Source: Flaccisagitta enflata (taxonomy: Eukaryota > Chaetognatha > Sagittoidea > Aphragmophora). From it: a stretch of 64,000 nt of DNA. The notes beneath the pieces are model-generated. The model did no database searches, was not told the origin of the DNA, and was given only the letters and a program-made list of their open reading frames with translations. This document shows positions 35,372-46,846 of the stretch, piece by piece. Each line of letters starts with the position of its first letter. Within the stretch, counting starts at the first letter, position 1. The stretch lies in NCBI GenBank assembly GCA_965153355.1, contig OZ231126.1, forward strand, positions 32,302,001-32,366,000. Direction: 5' to 3'. A program made the translations under genes and the position numbers.

Positions 35372-35469
35372 GCTTCTCTCACTAAGAGGAAAAGACAAGA
35401 AGATGAAAAAGATTTTCGCCTCAAAGTGTCTCTACGTCGCTCGATTCAGCTCACACACAAAATCCATTC

Positions 35470-36100
35470 CGACTCTACTTTACACTGGAGGCGGAAGCGT
35501 TAGGAGGGGCGGCGGAGGCAAAGGCGGAGGTAAAGGCGAAGATGGAGGCGGAGGTGAAGTCGGATGCGAAGGCGAAGGCGGAGGCGGCGGCGGCGGCAGT
35601 GCTAAAGCGGTAATGGTAGAGAAGGGGGAGGGGGCAATGATAGTGGCAGAGAGAAAAGGGAAGAAAGGAGGTGGGAGGGGGGAGCAGACGGCCGAAGAGG
35701 AAGAGGCGGAGGCAGCGGCAATGATGTCGGTAGAGTGGGAGGCAGGAGCGGAAGTAGGGATGGTTGCGGTAGTGTTAGCAGCAGCGGTGGCTGTTGAAAA
35801 GTCGCTGATGGCAATATATATGACCACGAAAGTGACACTGGCAGAGGTGAAGGAAGCTTTAGGGAGGATCATGAAGACGGTGGTAGTATCAAGCAAAGCA
35901 GTGATGAAGACGGCAGCGGTGAGGCCACAGAGGAGGAAGCAGTGAGGGAGGTGGCGTTTTAGTAGGAAGGGGTGCAGTGGAATCACAGAGGTGGAAGTGG
36001 CCAGCAAAGCAGTGGTGTAGCCGGCTGTGGTGAGGCGTTTGAGATGGATGAAACGATAAAGGTGTCGACGAATACATGTGACGCCTTCAAGCTTAGGCAT
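35470..36100. other. GGA/GGC-rich low-complexity region
   Basis: A purine-rich plus strand with irregular GGCGGAGG and GAGGAG words gives open frames of more than 200 codons on both strands (35307-35945 plus, 35480-36100 minus). Their Gly/Ala/Glu or Pro/Ser composition, with no domain or splice signal, makes a gene unlikely. Confidence 0.5.
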
Positions 36101-36116
36101 TCACGAAATGGTGGTT

Positions 36117-36237
<121 letters not shown>

Positions 36238-36479
36238 TGTAAGCAACCTGCGGTGTTGTCGACGTCAAAATGACGAATTAAAAAATAGCGGTGTAGAAAC
36301 ACGCTTCGAGCAGCGGAAGAGTTGGCGTCCACAGAGGATATGGTTTTACATATTATATGAAATATTGTTGGTAAATAAAATTGCTGTAATTGTAAGAACT
36401 GGATCGGCATTAAAGGCTGCTGAGACAGAAATATATTTGGCAGTTGTGGCGTAGATTGAAAAAAGAAACACTGCAGTGA

Positions 36480-37100
36480 CAGACGGACGGTAAAAGGCGG
36501 ACACGAGTGGAAGGTACGAAAGAGGGGAAGGGGTAGAAGGAGGGGGTAGAAGGGGGAGAGGGAGGAAGCAGAGATGGAGATGGGGAGGAAGCGGAGAGGA
36601 AGGAGGCGCCCAAGAGTCTAACCACGAAACTCGTATTATAACGACTTTACTGGGCGATTAAACCCAAACGAAAAACCCCGACTCTCAAAGACGAGGAGAG
36701 GAAGAAGAGGAAGAGGAGGAGGAGGAAGAGGAGGAGAAGAATATGGAAATTTGCATAACGATGACATTTCCTGCTCCCGTCGGGAAGGATTACGACGATG
36801 ACGGCACAGGCGGCGGCGGCAATGGGGTGGGATGACTACGGGAATGTGGTGGTGACGGCGGCAGTGTGAAGGTGATTGTGGCAGTGTGGTGGTGACGGCA
36901 AAAGGACAGTGATGAGGGTATAAGAGTGGTGGTGTCTCACCACTGGTGACGGCGGTAGAGTGATGCTGACGGCAGCAGTGTGGTGATGACGGCGGCAGTG
37001 TGGTGATGACGGCGGCAGTGACAGAGGCAGAGTTGAGAGAGTGACAATGACAGCGGTGACGGTGATATTGATAATGACTTGAAATGAGATGGGTGGAGAG
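36480..37100. other. Purine-rich region with GGCGGCAGTGTGGTGATGAC repeats
   Basis: Short units of GACGGCGGCAGTGTGGTGAT occur several times between 36840 and 37025. The 162-codon minus-strand frame here is His/Pro/Ser-rich low complexity with no domain. Confidence 0.5.
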
Positions 37101-37568
37101 TAATGAAAGTGGTTGCCAAGTCAAGTCACGTCACGTCACGTCATGTCAGGACAGATGATACGACGAAAATGTTGAAATGCCTAGCTAGTTATTACACATC
37201 GTATTTTGCCAAAAAAAGAAAAAAACCCACCAACAGAGACACTTATCTAACATCTAATTATTCAAAACTCCTTCTCTTAACTGCCGCATTTATTAAAGCT
37301 CGCTTGAATGCATTTAGTTGAGGCCCTTTGACTATCAATTTCTCTCACTCACTTTATTCATTTTTCGTCTCATTGATTTTATTCATTTCATTTCCGCTTT
37401 TCCCTATTTTGCGCTCTCCAGTTTCCCTGTCTCAGCCTCTGCCTGTTTCTGTCTACCTCTGTCTCTCACTCTCTCTCTCTTTGTTTGTCTGTCTTTCGGT
37501 CTGTCTCTGTGTCTTTCTATCATGTAGAGAGCAGAAGCTCTCTCTCTCTCTCCAGTCTTTATGTTTGA
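37101..37568. other. Spacer with no gene seen
   Basis: TCACG pentamer repeats near 37120 and TCTC-rich text around 37460-37550. No coding evidence. Confidence 0.4.
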
Positions 37569-38412
37569 AACAAGGCCGGATACACGGCTACCCCAGTTGC
37601 GTTTGGGTGGGCAGGGGCTATATTTGAGGTCACTTATCATTTGGGCGGGTGCAGTGAGGCCAAAGACCGCAAAAAAACAAAACTAGTCATCCAAGGATCG
37701 CACATGGTCAGCGGTACCCGATGCCCTGCTGGGAGTGATTCAGTGATGAAGTGGAGTGAGAGCAGGGCAGCGGCCCCAAAGGGCCGATGTCCTGTAGAAC
37801 ACAGGGGGGAATTTCCAGACGTCCTGAGGGGGCATATTTCAGTCCTTAGATGACTAATTTAGGCCACAAAGGCATATTTGAAGGCTGGAGGGCAGAATTA
37901 AGGCTTGGAGAGCAGATTTGAGGTTTTGTGGGCAAATTATAGCCACGGACGGCTGGTTTGATGCTTTAGAGGCTAATTGAAGGTCTGGAGGGCATATTTG
38001 GGGTCTGTAGGGCAGATTTGAGGCTGAGGGGGCTGATTATAAGCCTGGAAGGCTGATTTGAGGCCTGGAAGGCTAAATTGAGAGCTGGGAGGGCAGATTT
38101 GAGGTCTTGATGGCCAACGGGGGGGGGGACGGAAGGACGGACGGACGGACGGACGGACGGACGGACGGACGGACGGACGGACGGACGGACGGACGGACGG
38201 ACGGACGGACGGATGGAAGGATGGACGGACGGACGGATGGACGGACGGACGGACGGATGTCTGGAAATTCCCCCCTGTGTTCTACAGGACATCGCCCCTT
38301 TGGGGCCGCTGCCCAAAAAGTAGAGTGTGACGGACGGACGGACGGGACAACGGACCAACGGACCAACGGACCGACAATGCGGGGTGTAGAGTCGCATAGC
38401 ACGCGACTAAAA
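37569..38412 (-). mobile_element. Family A element interrupted by a family B insertion
   Basis: The outer parts (37569-37681 and 38321-38412) together make an A copy colinear with that at 29044. The 3' tail GCCGTGTATCCGGCCTTGTT is at the left. The 5' end at the right is TTAGTCGCGTGCTATGCGACT on the minus strand. The middle 640 bp is a B element. Confidence 0.8.
37682..38320 (+). mobile_element. Family B element, copy nested in family A
   Basis: The head is ACTAGTCATCCAAGGATCGC. The left arm carries GGGCAGCGGCCCCAAAGGGC, and the core (37840-38110) ~20-bp GGAGGGCAGATTTGAGG units. A (GGAC)n run of ~130 bp follows at 38129-38260. The right arm ends GGGGCCGCTGCCCAAAAAG. Both arms are nearly perfect inverted copies over ~50 bp. 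The best-preserved B copy. Confidence 0.85.
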
Positions 38413-38744
38413 AAAAGGAGCTACGGGAACTTTTCTGACAAATAGAAGCTTGGATATTTCACTCTTGAGGTGGAAAAAGCAAGAGAACTGAGAAGTAAAA
38501 AGAAGTAAAGAGAAGTAGAGAAAAGAGAAGTGAAATAAGAGAGAAATAAAGGAAAGGAAAGGAAAGGAAATGAAGAGAAGTAAAGTAAAGATGATTAAAG
38601 GAAAGGAAAGAGAAGTAAAGAGAAGTAAAGAGGAGAGAAGGAACAAGAAAAGGGCCTTAGAAGAAACAAAAATAAGTGTACAAAAAGGAGAGGTAACTGG
38701 GAAAAAAAGTCAGAGACAGAAATGGCGAGGATGAGCCCTCACGC
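38413..38744. other. Purine-rich spacer (GAAGTAAAGA words)
   Basis: Irregular GGAAA and AGAAGTAAAG words. The plus strand is nearly free of pyrimidine runs. No gene. Confidence 0.5.
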
Positions 38745-39140
38745 GCAAGACGAGGAGAGATAGTCCGCCAGCGAATTTGGGGTTGTTCATCAACGGGGAA
38801 TGAACGCATGTTGAACAGTTGAACAGTTGCATAGAGCTGTTCATGAACGACTAAAAAGAGGCTCTTGGCAAACAATTTTGTTCATGGAGGGCCCAAAAAG
38901 ACCTGTTCATGAACGACCATTCATTGAGGGGTAAAAAAAGTCGTTGCTGAACAGGTAAAAAAAACCACTCCACCAATGGTTTTGTTGGTGGAGTGGGTTT
39001 TTTTACCTGATCATGACACATGCTTATCTGGCTGTTAAAGAACAGCAAAAAAAAGTTTTTTGATAACAGTTTTGAGCATCTAGTTTAATCTAACAAAGAG
39101 TTCATTGAGGAAACTTTTTTGACTCTTCATGAATGGCTGG
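38745..39140. mobile_element. Left arm of foldback F6
   Basis: GTCCGCCAGCGAATTTGGGG (38763) and AACGGGGAATGAACG (38795) are found inverted near 44310-44360. Internal words CAATTTTGTTCA and GTTCATGAACGA recur through the arm. A local palindrome CCACTCCACCAATGG lies near 38968. The LINE separates this arm from its partner. Confidence 0.7.
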
Positions 39141-39281
39141 GTTAAGGTAAGGTAAGGTAAGGCGGTAGCGCCCCTAGGCGAACATCTCGTTCGCATTGCG
39201 GGGGCCTCTTAATAGTCTCCAATTTGCGTGTAGCAGTTTTCCGCTTTTCCACCAGCGTGACCAAGTTTTTTTTCGTAGCTG

Positions 39282-42137
39282 CTACACTTCCGGTTGGTTT
39301 TGGGCTCCTTTTTTCCACTTGTCGTAAGCTGCTTTGAACCCATTGACAGTTTTTTTTTCTCTCACGTCATCCGGTATTCCGTTCCATACATGGGCCGCGC
39401 GCACCATGAACGAGTTTTTTCTGATTTCCAGCCTGGCCTTCTTGATTTTTAGTACGTTTTTTCTCCTCGTTTCTCCCTCCTCGGTGATTTTGACATTCCG
39501 TCGCGTCGGCCTTTGCTCGTTGTTTTCAATGTCAAACCATTTCGCTTTATTGACATTGTTGAAACCATTCAAAGTCTTGAATGCTTCTATCGCATCCCCT
39601 CTTTCCCTTCTTTCCGTCAATGGTAGGAGGCCAACGTCCTTCAACTTTTCCTCGTAGGTTTTTCCCCTTGCGTCCGAGAGAAGTCGTATCATGCGTTGTT
39701 GCACTCTTTCAAGAGCATTTTTGTCCATCTCCATCCACGGATTCCACGCTGCCACCGCGAACTCGAGCTTTGGCCTAATGAATGTTTTGTAGATGGGGAC
39801 GAGATTGTTTTTTGTTCTATAATGGAAGGCCCTTTGCATTTGTCCCAGTGCAAAATTTGCCATTTTTGCTGCCACCGCGCATTGTTTGCTGGGCTTCATC
39901 GATGTGTCTACCCATACACCCAAGTCTTTTTCTTCCTCAGCCTCCGCGATCTTTATGCCGTTCATAACGTATTCGTATCTTGGGTTTTTCCTTCCTAAGT
40001 GTAAGATCTTACACTTTGCCGTGTTAAAGCTCATCGCCCATCTTTCAGCCCATTTGACTAGATTGTTAATGATTGTTTGCATCTTGTCCTTATCTTCCTC
40101 ATTCCGTATCTTGAGCGCGACTTTTGTGTCGTCTGCAAACATCCTTATTAACGCGTCAAGCACCTCTTTGCGGATGTCGTTTATGAAGATGTCGAAAAGT
40201 GTTCCACCCAACACTGATCCCTGCACGACACTGCTAAGGACTTCAATCCATTCCGAGTACTTCCCCTCAATCTGCACTCGCTGTTTTCTTCCTTGCAACC
40301 AATCCTTCAGCCATTCCTTCGCTTTCCCGACAATCCCCACGGCCTCCAATTTCACCATCAGTCTTTGGTGGCACACTCGGTCAAACGCCTTGGAGAAGTC
40401 AAGATATAATATATCGAATGACTCTCCCTCGTCCATCCATTTTGTCACTTCATCCATAAATTCGATGAGATTTGTTTGTGGCGACTTTTTTGCTCGAAAT
40501 CCGTGTTGTTCCTCACATAGCAGATTGTTTTTCTCAATGTGCTCCATAACTTGCTCTTTGACCACTCTCTCCATCATTTTCCCCACCACGTTTGTCAGAC
40601 TCACCGGTCTGTAATTGCCTGGGTCCGACTTCTTTCCTTTCAGTTTATAGATAGGAGTCACACTTGCCTCTCTCCAGTCGTCTGGGATTTTTCCTGAGTC
40701 AATTGATTTTTGGAAGAGGATTGTGAGTGGCGGTGTCAGTTCCTCTTTCAACTCTTTCAAAACTCGAGGCGTAATTCCGTCGGGTCCGCACACCGAATGT
40801 TCCTTCAGATTCTTTAGAATCCTTTTCACCGTCGTTTGGTCTATCTTGATTTCCGACAAATACTCCTCACCTCCATACTCCTCGGCTTGAGGAATATTTC
40901 CTCCGCTTAGCGTAAAGACCGATGCTAGATAGTTGTTTAGCACTTCCGCTTGTTCCCGCGGTTCCGTGATTTGTTCTCTGTCGCCGTCCTTTAGCGGTCC
41001 TATCTTTGTTCGCGTTTTTCGTGACCTATTAATAAAGGCGTAGTACATTTTTGAGTCTTCTTTTCTGCATTTTGCGACTTTTCTTTCATATGCATTTTTC
41101 TTATTTCTTATTTTCTTTTTTGTCTCCGTCACTTTCTTCTTATATTCATCCTTATCTCTTCTTGTTCCAGATTCCTTCCACGTTTTCCACGCCGCCTTCT
41201 TCTTCTCAATCGCCTTCCGTATCTCATGATCCATCCACGGAGGCTGCGTCGTTTCTCTTCTTGTCTTAAGTGGAATATGCTTTGCCATAAGATCCTTGAT
41301 ATATTTTTTTAAAGAAAGCCACATGCCATTCACATCGTGCCCTTCCCATTCACGCGACCAGTTAATTTCCGCGATCGATTCCCGCATTACTGCAAAGTTC
41401 GCCCTCCGGTAGTTGAAAGTCTGTCGTTTTTCGGTCTGCCGTTTCTCCCCGACATCAATTGTGAATGATATGAGGTCGTGGTCGCTCCTCCCGATCCTCC
41501 CTTCGGCCCTTACCTCTTTGATTAACTCTTCGCGATTACAGAGAACGAGATCCAGTATGTTACGGTTTTCGTGCGTCGATTCTTTTACATACTGCTCCAT
41601 GAATACCTCCATTGTTGCGTCAAAGAAATCCCTTCCTCGCAAACCCGATCTGCCGTTTTGCCACTCGATATCTGGAAAGTTGAAGTCTCCGATTGATATA
41701 TTCGTTCCATTCATTTCTCTCACCCACTTACACAGACTTTCATCGTTGGCCTTTTGAGAATTTGGCGACCTATACACGACATGGACAGAAACATCTTCAC
41801 ATCCCAGTCTCATTTTTATCGATGCGTATTGGTTAAAGTCGGTGTTACATTCCACCGCTGTCACATTCATTTTAATCTTCGCATAAATTATTATACCACC
41901 ACCTCTTCCCTTCTCTGTATCATTCCGATCATGTCTCGAAATTATTTCATAACCATCTACATGCAGAATTTCGCTTCCAATCCCGTCATGCGTCCATGTT
42001 TCCGTTATTGCCATTAAGTCCGGATCCGTTATTGCCATGATCGCCTTAAATTCATCCATCTTACTAACAATACTTTGTACATTTGCGAACGCCACTTTTA
42101 CACCGCTCTTCGCGTTTCCGCCCGCCATGCTAGCCAT
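39282..42137 (-). CDS. LINE ORF2: APE endonuclease-reverse transcriptase
   Basis: This 951-residue protein would nick target DNA and prime reverse transcription of the element's RNA in the nucleus. Residues ~12-230 form an apurinic-endonuclease-like domain. Its landmarks are FANVQS (17-22), ITETW (44-48, catalytic Glu), GDFN (150-153) and SDHD (218-221). A basic coiled linker (300-365) precedes the reverse transcriptase at ~445-720. That domain has GPDGI (451-455), NYRPVSL (508-514), LYLDFSKAFD (577-586) and FADD (667-670, two catalytic Asp). Block QGSVLGGTLF departs from the usual QGSVLGPLLF but keeps the key Gly. The C-terminal region (~840-951) matches the tail commonly seen in CR1/L2-like proteins (RNxFxVRAxxxWN-type text). 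Start: ATG at 42137, with a second ATG three codons later. The frame is fully open, suggesting a recent copy. Confidence 0.93.
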   Translation of the reverse strand: MASMAGGNAKSGVKVAFANVQSIVSKMDEFKAIMAITDPDLMAITETWTHDGIGSEILHVDGYEIISRHDRNDTEKGRGGGIIIYAKIKMNVTAVECNTDFNQYASIKMRLGCEDVSVHVVYRSPNSQKANDESLCKWVREMNGTNISIGDFNFPDIEWQNGRSGLRGRDFFDATMEVFMEQYVKESTHENRNILDLVLCNREELIKEVRAEGRIGRSDHDLISFTIDVGEKRQTEKRQTFNYRRANFAVMRESIAEINWSREWEGHDVNGMWLSLKKYIKDLMAKHIPLKTRRETTQPPWMDHEIRKAIEKKKAAWKTWKESGTRRDKDEYKKKVTETKKKIRNKKNAYERKVAKCRKEDSKMYYAFINRSRKTRTKIGPLKDGDREQITEPREQAEVLNNYLASVFTLSGGNIPQAEEYGGEEYLSEIKIDQTTVKRILKNLKEHSVCGPDGITPRVLKELKEELTPPLTILFQKSIDSGKIPDDWREASVTPIYKLKGKKSDPGNYRPVSLTNVVGKMMERVVKEQVMEHIEKNNLLCEEQHGFRAKKSPQTNLIEFMDEVTKWMDEGESFDILYLDFSKAFDRVCHQRLMVKLEAVGIVGKAKEWLKDWLQGRKQRVQIEGKYSEWIEVLSSVVQGSVLGGTLFDIFINDIRKEVLDALIRMFADDTKVALKIRNEEDKDKMQTIINNLVKWAERWAMSFNTAKCKILHLGRKNPRYEYVMNGIKIAEAEEEKDLGVWVDTSMKPSKQCAVAAKMANFALGQMQRAFHYRTKNNLVPIYKTFIRPKLEFAVAAWNPWMEMDKNALERVQQRMIRLLSDARGKTYEEKLKDVGLLPLTERRERGDAIEAFKTLNGFNNVNKAKWFDIENNEQRPTRRNVKITEEGETRRKNVLKIKKARLEIRKNSFMVRAAHVWNGIPDDVREKKTVNGFKAAYDKWKKGAQNQPEV

Positions 42138-43276
42138 CGCTCCCTTCCTCTCATCCCGGCCACCACATATCTTCCCCCTGTTCGCGTTCCGTTTTTTGCT
42201 TCCACCTCCGTCCGCTTCTTTGCTTCTTCTCTCATCTTATCTTCCTTTTTCTTAGCCTCGTCTCGTTCCTTATTTGTTAGATCGAGAGCAACAAACACGC
42301 TTTTCCAATCATGGTCTTTTCTCCCAAGGAATCGCGCCTTTTGCAAGAGTTTCTCCCGTGTCTCGTCGTCGCTCACTTTTACAACCAGCGGCCTTGGTTT
42401 TCCTCCGTCTTGCTTCTTCCCAGCCCTATACTTTGGCTCGACTTCTCCAACTATTTCAACCTCTATTGCTTCGGCCAAATCCCTTACAAACCTCTCGTCC
42501 TCCACGACCCTTTCTGCTGCGCTTTCTTTCTCTGACTCCTTCGCTCCATAGATGACAATGTTACAAGCTTTCTCCTCCCTCGTCCTCATCTCCACCGTCA
42601 GTTCTTCCTTGAATTCTTTCTTCGCCTACTCCATCCCAGTTTCAATTTCTTTTTCCATAACGACTATTTGCTCTTTTACCTGGTCTGTGCCATTCTTCAT
42701 CCTTTCGAGTTCGGCCTTGACTTGCTGCAGCTCGAGTTCTGCGGTGTTAGCACGTGCTTCCGCGGCGTTGGCTCTCTGTTCCGCGTCACTGATTTGTCCT
42801 TCGATTCTCTCCATTCTCTCGTTCATTCCCTGGTCCGAATTAGTCTCCAGTTTGGCGACCTTCTCAATGAGGACCTTGTTTTCCATGATGACCGTCCTCA
42901 GTTGTATCTTCACGTCCTTCATTTCGTCTTTGAACTGGGTTTTTGTTTCCTTCCCTTCGTCTTTTACCGCCTTGATCAAGTCGGCTTGCTGGGTGAAGGT
43001 CGTGTTTGAGAAGTCGATGAACCTTCGGCAAATCAGGCAGAAAAACGGAGATATACCGTGAATTTTTGTCATAGTCCCGCAGTTTTCCGCGAACTCGGGC
43101 GTCATTCCATCTACGCAGGCCGTGTGGTAGTGGAAGCCACACGCTCCACCACACGGAAGACTGCTGCCGTTTCCGCTAACACATTCCTGAGCACACTTGC
43201 CATACGGATTCTTCGTCGTTTGCTTCCGCAGTCGAGTGCTGCCGCTGCTCTTGTCGTCCTGCATTGTTAGGCTCAT
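42098..43276 (-). CDS. LINE ORF1: PHD-like zinc finger and coiled-coil protein, one in-frame TAG
   Basis: Probable RNA-binding partner of ORF2. The first 216 codons run from ATG at 43276 to TAG at 42626-42628. The same frame then stays open to TAA at 42098, giving 393 codons in total. Residues 28-83 have a PHD-like cysteine/histidine pattern: C28, C32, C42, C46, H49/H51, C54, C80, C83. Residues ~95-215 are a heptad-rich coiled coil (Glu/Lys/Ala). After the stop come NIVIYGAKES, the usual start of the RRM-like domain of LINE ORF1 proteins, and a basic tail. Both halves belong to one protein, so the TAG is most simply a nonsense mutation. The bases after it are GCG AAG, which is not a known leaky context. 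Its end overlaps ORF2 by 40 nt. Confidence 0.8.
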
Positions 43277-43330
43277 CGGGAGAGTGATGTTGTTGGCTCA
43301 GTGTCGCCTTTTTTACCGCGGAGTCGTTTT

Positions 43331-43625
43331 ACGCAGCGTCTCGTCACAGCGCAGCGTCTCGTCACAGCGCGGCGTCTCGTCACAGCGCGGCGTCTTGTCA
43401 CAGCGCGGCGTCTCGTCACAGCGCGGCGTCTCGTGACAGCGCGGCGTCTCGTGACAGCGCGGCGTCTCGTGACAGCGCAGCGTCTCGTCACAGCGCGGCG
43501 TCTCGTCACAGCGCGGCGTCTCGTCACAGCGCGGCGTCTCGTCACAGCGCGGCGTCTGGTCACAGCGCGGAGTCACGTCACAGCGCGGAGTCACGTCACA
43601 GCGCGGAGTCTCGTCACAGTGCACT
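43331..43625. repeat. 18-bp minisatellite (~16 units) upstream of LINE ORF1
   Basis: Unit GCGCGGCGTCTCGTCACA, with variants CTTGTC, CTCGTG and GAGTCACGTC. It starts 55 bp before the ORF1 start codon in element orientation. The unit being six codons long explains the false VTRRRA-repeat frames on both strands. Confidence 0.95.
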
Positions 43626-43879
43626 CGTCTTGAGTTTTTTTTCTTTTTTGATTATTCGAAAAGCACACTCGTCTCGAGTTCGAGTTTGAGTTTAGATCAT
43701 AAGTGCAGGGGAAGCAGTTTTCATAATCGGATTGAGTTTGTAATCCTTTGTCTGGCTCAAGATCGCTTGACCAAGGCGACCTCCAGCCGTTTTCGACGAT
43801 AACCGGGAACGCCTGGAGCCTGCCTTAATCAAGCAAATAAAAGAATTTTAGCTTTTAGCTGAAAGATATTTTGTTAGAG

Positions 43880-44372
43880 ATAAAGAGATCTTAGGACTAT
43901 GTTCATCAATACTGCTTTTTGGCTGCTCATGAATAGCAAAATTTCATTCAGTGAATAAAAAATCCAGTGATTGAGTGAACATTCCATGGGCACATATGAA
44001 AGAGATTTTTTTGCCATAAATGGATTAGACTTGACACTAGCTTCATAATTCTTAAACCATAAATGAATCTTATCTGGCTGTTCATGAAGTACCAAATTTT
44101 ACCTTTTGATGAACAGTTTTGATCATAGAGTTATGTTACAGTGAAAACTGAAGATAATACACATTGGGTATGAAGACAAAATTATTGGTGGAGTGGATAT
44201 TTTAGCTGCTCATGAACGCGCTTTTTATGGCCCTCTCTGAACAAAATTGTTGGGCAAATGTCTCTTTCATGATGTTCATCAACACCTGTATGGCATTGTT
44301 GCTGAACAGGCGTTCATTCCCCGTTGCTGAACGCACCCAAATTCGCTGGCGGACTACCTGGACGAGGAAAGG
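43880..44372. mobile_element. Right arm of foldback F6
   Basis: GAATGAACGCC on the opposite strand and CCAAATTCGCTGGCGGAC (44338-44355) are the inverse of the left arm at 38763-38810. CAATTTTGTTCA and GTTCATGAGC words recur. The two arms with the LINE removed would give an inverted-repeat element of roughly 0.9-1.1 kb. Confidence 0.7.
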
Positions 44373-44582
44373 GAGAAAAACTGTAGAATCATAATGGTAT
44401 TTTGGTATGCTAAGCAGCCTGATATCTACGTATACTAGTATCTTTTATCCTCTTTTTTTCCTCCTGTAAAAGATCGATGGGGAAAAAAGGGGTGGAGAAA
44501 TGAAAAAGAGAGTGTTAAGTAGGAGGAGTTAAGGAAAAGAGTCACGGAGCAAAGACGATTACAGAGGGAGCTCCGAGATTGA

Positions 44583-44778
44583 AACAAGGCCGGATACAAC
44601 AGACTTGAGACTGGACTTGAGAAATTATGCGAAAACCTACTACGATAGCCATATCATTCAAAGATAGCTATGATGCGATAGCCATACCGTAAAAGATCTG
44701 TGTTCCGATTAGTGAGATTCAAAAGACTAATCACTACTGGACAGCGAACACGAATCAAGACGTATGCGACTAGAAGAA
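44583..44778 (-). mobile_element. Family A-like fragment, degenerate
   Basis: It begins AACAAGGCCGGATACA (an intact A tail on the minus strand) and ends GTATGCGACTAGAA. The middle has AGCCATA repeats rather than the usual CGTC repeats. Confidence 0.4.
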
Positions 44779-45067
44779 CAACAAGGCTAGTTAACAGTTA
44801 GTGCAAGAAAAAAAGAAGCTCGTCCATGGCAAAAAAAAATATGAACGGATAGATGGATGGATGGACAAGTATACGGGTAGAAAAGCGGACAAATTGCAGA
44901 TAGACCCGCGTTAACTCTCATGAAAAAAGTCGTAAAACGATTTTCTAGAATAGACAGGTGAAAGACAAAGCAAAACAGGTGAAAGAACAAGAAATTATGC
45001 ATGCAGATCAAGGAAGAGATAGAAGGAATAAAAGAACCAAAACAATTTGAAAAGGTGGAAAAGACAG

Positions 45068-46203
<1,136 letters not shown>

Positions 46204-46370
46204 CAAGGCCGGATACACGGCCAATACCAGTTGCGGACGGGTGGGCAGGGGCGGAAATGAACGTTTTCACACTTTCCAACTCGATCACCACGGACTGACA
46301 AACGACGGGCCGACGGACGGACGGACCGACGGACGGACAGACGGACGGACAGACGGACGGACGGACAAAG
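46204..46370 (-). mobile_element. Family A element, GCGGAC subfamily, 5' end replaced by simple repeats
   Basis: The tail AACAAGGCCGGATACACGGCC and half-palindrome CCAGTTGCGGACGGGTGGGC are clear. CTTTCCAACTCGATCACCA matches the body of the copy at 12921. Then GGAC/GGACAGAC repeats run to 46370 and the 5' palindrome is missing. Confidence 0.65.
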
Positions 46371-46392
46371 AAACGATGAAGAAACAATGAAA

Positions 46393-46502
46393 AAACAAAG
46401 AAACAAAGAAACAAAGAAACAAAGAAACAAAGAAACAAAGGAACAAAGGAACAAAGGAACAAAGAAACAAAGAAACAAAGAAACAAAGAAACAAAGAAAC
46501 AA
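46393..46502. repeat. 8-bp tandem repeat (AAAGAAAC)n
   Basis: About 13 units of AAAGAAAC with AAAGGAAC variants, directly after the GGAC run of the A fragment. Confidence 0.9.
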
Positions 46503-46846
46503 AAAAGTCAGTATACATCGAAGATGATAAAAAGTGAGGAACCCTCGCGAAGGGATAAGGAGAGGGTAAAATAAAAAGAAGAAGAAGAAAAAACAATTTT
46601 TCAAACAACACAATGGAAGAAGACGACTGCAAAAGCATGAGTGAAATTTTCACTGCGTCAGGAATTTTTTTTTTTGTGTCCCCCCCCCCACAAAAAAAGA
46701 ATGTTGTAATGAAGATTTCGGAAAAGGGCTAGAAAAATGAGAATGAGGACATTAAAAACGAGAGAATAAAAAAAGAAAAGCAAAATTTGAATAAAAATGG
46801 GGAGAAAGTTAGAGAGAAGGGAACGTTGTAAGAAGGTGATGACCTA
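46503..46846. other. Spacer with no gene seen
   Basis: A-rich low-complexity sequence. Confidence 0.4.

Larger units (their letters stand above)
39141..43640 (-). mobile_element. Non-LTR retrotransposon (LINE), CR1/L2-like
   Basis: Read on the minus strand the element has a 5' array of 18-bp units (43331-43625) and ORF1 (43276-42098). ORF2 (42137-39282) follows and overlaps the end of ORF1 by 40 nt. The 3' untranslated region is short and ends in TTACC pentamers (39141-39163) instead of poly(A). Two ORFs, an APE-type endonuclease and a short-repeat tail are typical of the CR1/L2/Rex group. ORF2 is intact; ORF1 has one in-frame stop. The 5' boundary is uncertain and may extend to ~43865. It is inserted in foldback F6. 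Confidence 0.85.

Noticed and set aside
35307-36100. Plus 212-codon and minus 206-codon frames
   Set aside because: Gly/Ala/Glu or Pro/Ser low complexity on both strands at once; no motif, splice site or promoter.
39781-39990. Possible tRNA or small RNA genes in the window
   Set aside because: I saw no convincing cloverleaf or A/B box pair by eye here or elsewhere. A tRNA scan would be needed.
39886-40614. 242-codon plus-strand frame within the LINE
   Set aside because: Antisense shadow of the reverse transcriptase ORF. No start context or motif.
43273-43633. Arg/Ala/Val/Thr-repeat frames on both strands
   Set aside because: The 18-bp repeat unit is six codons long, so it stays open in several frames. 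Not coding.
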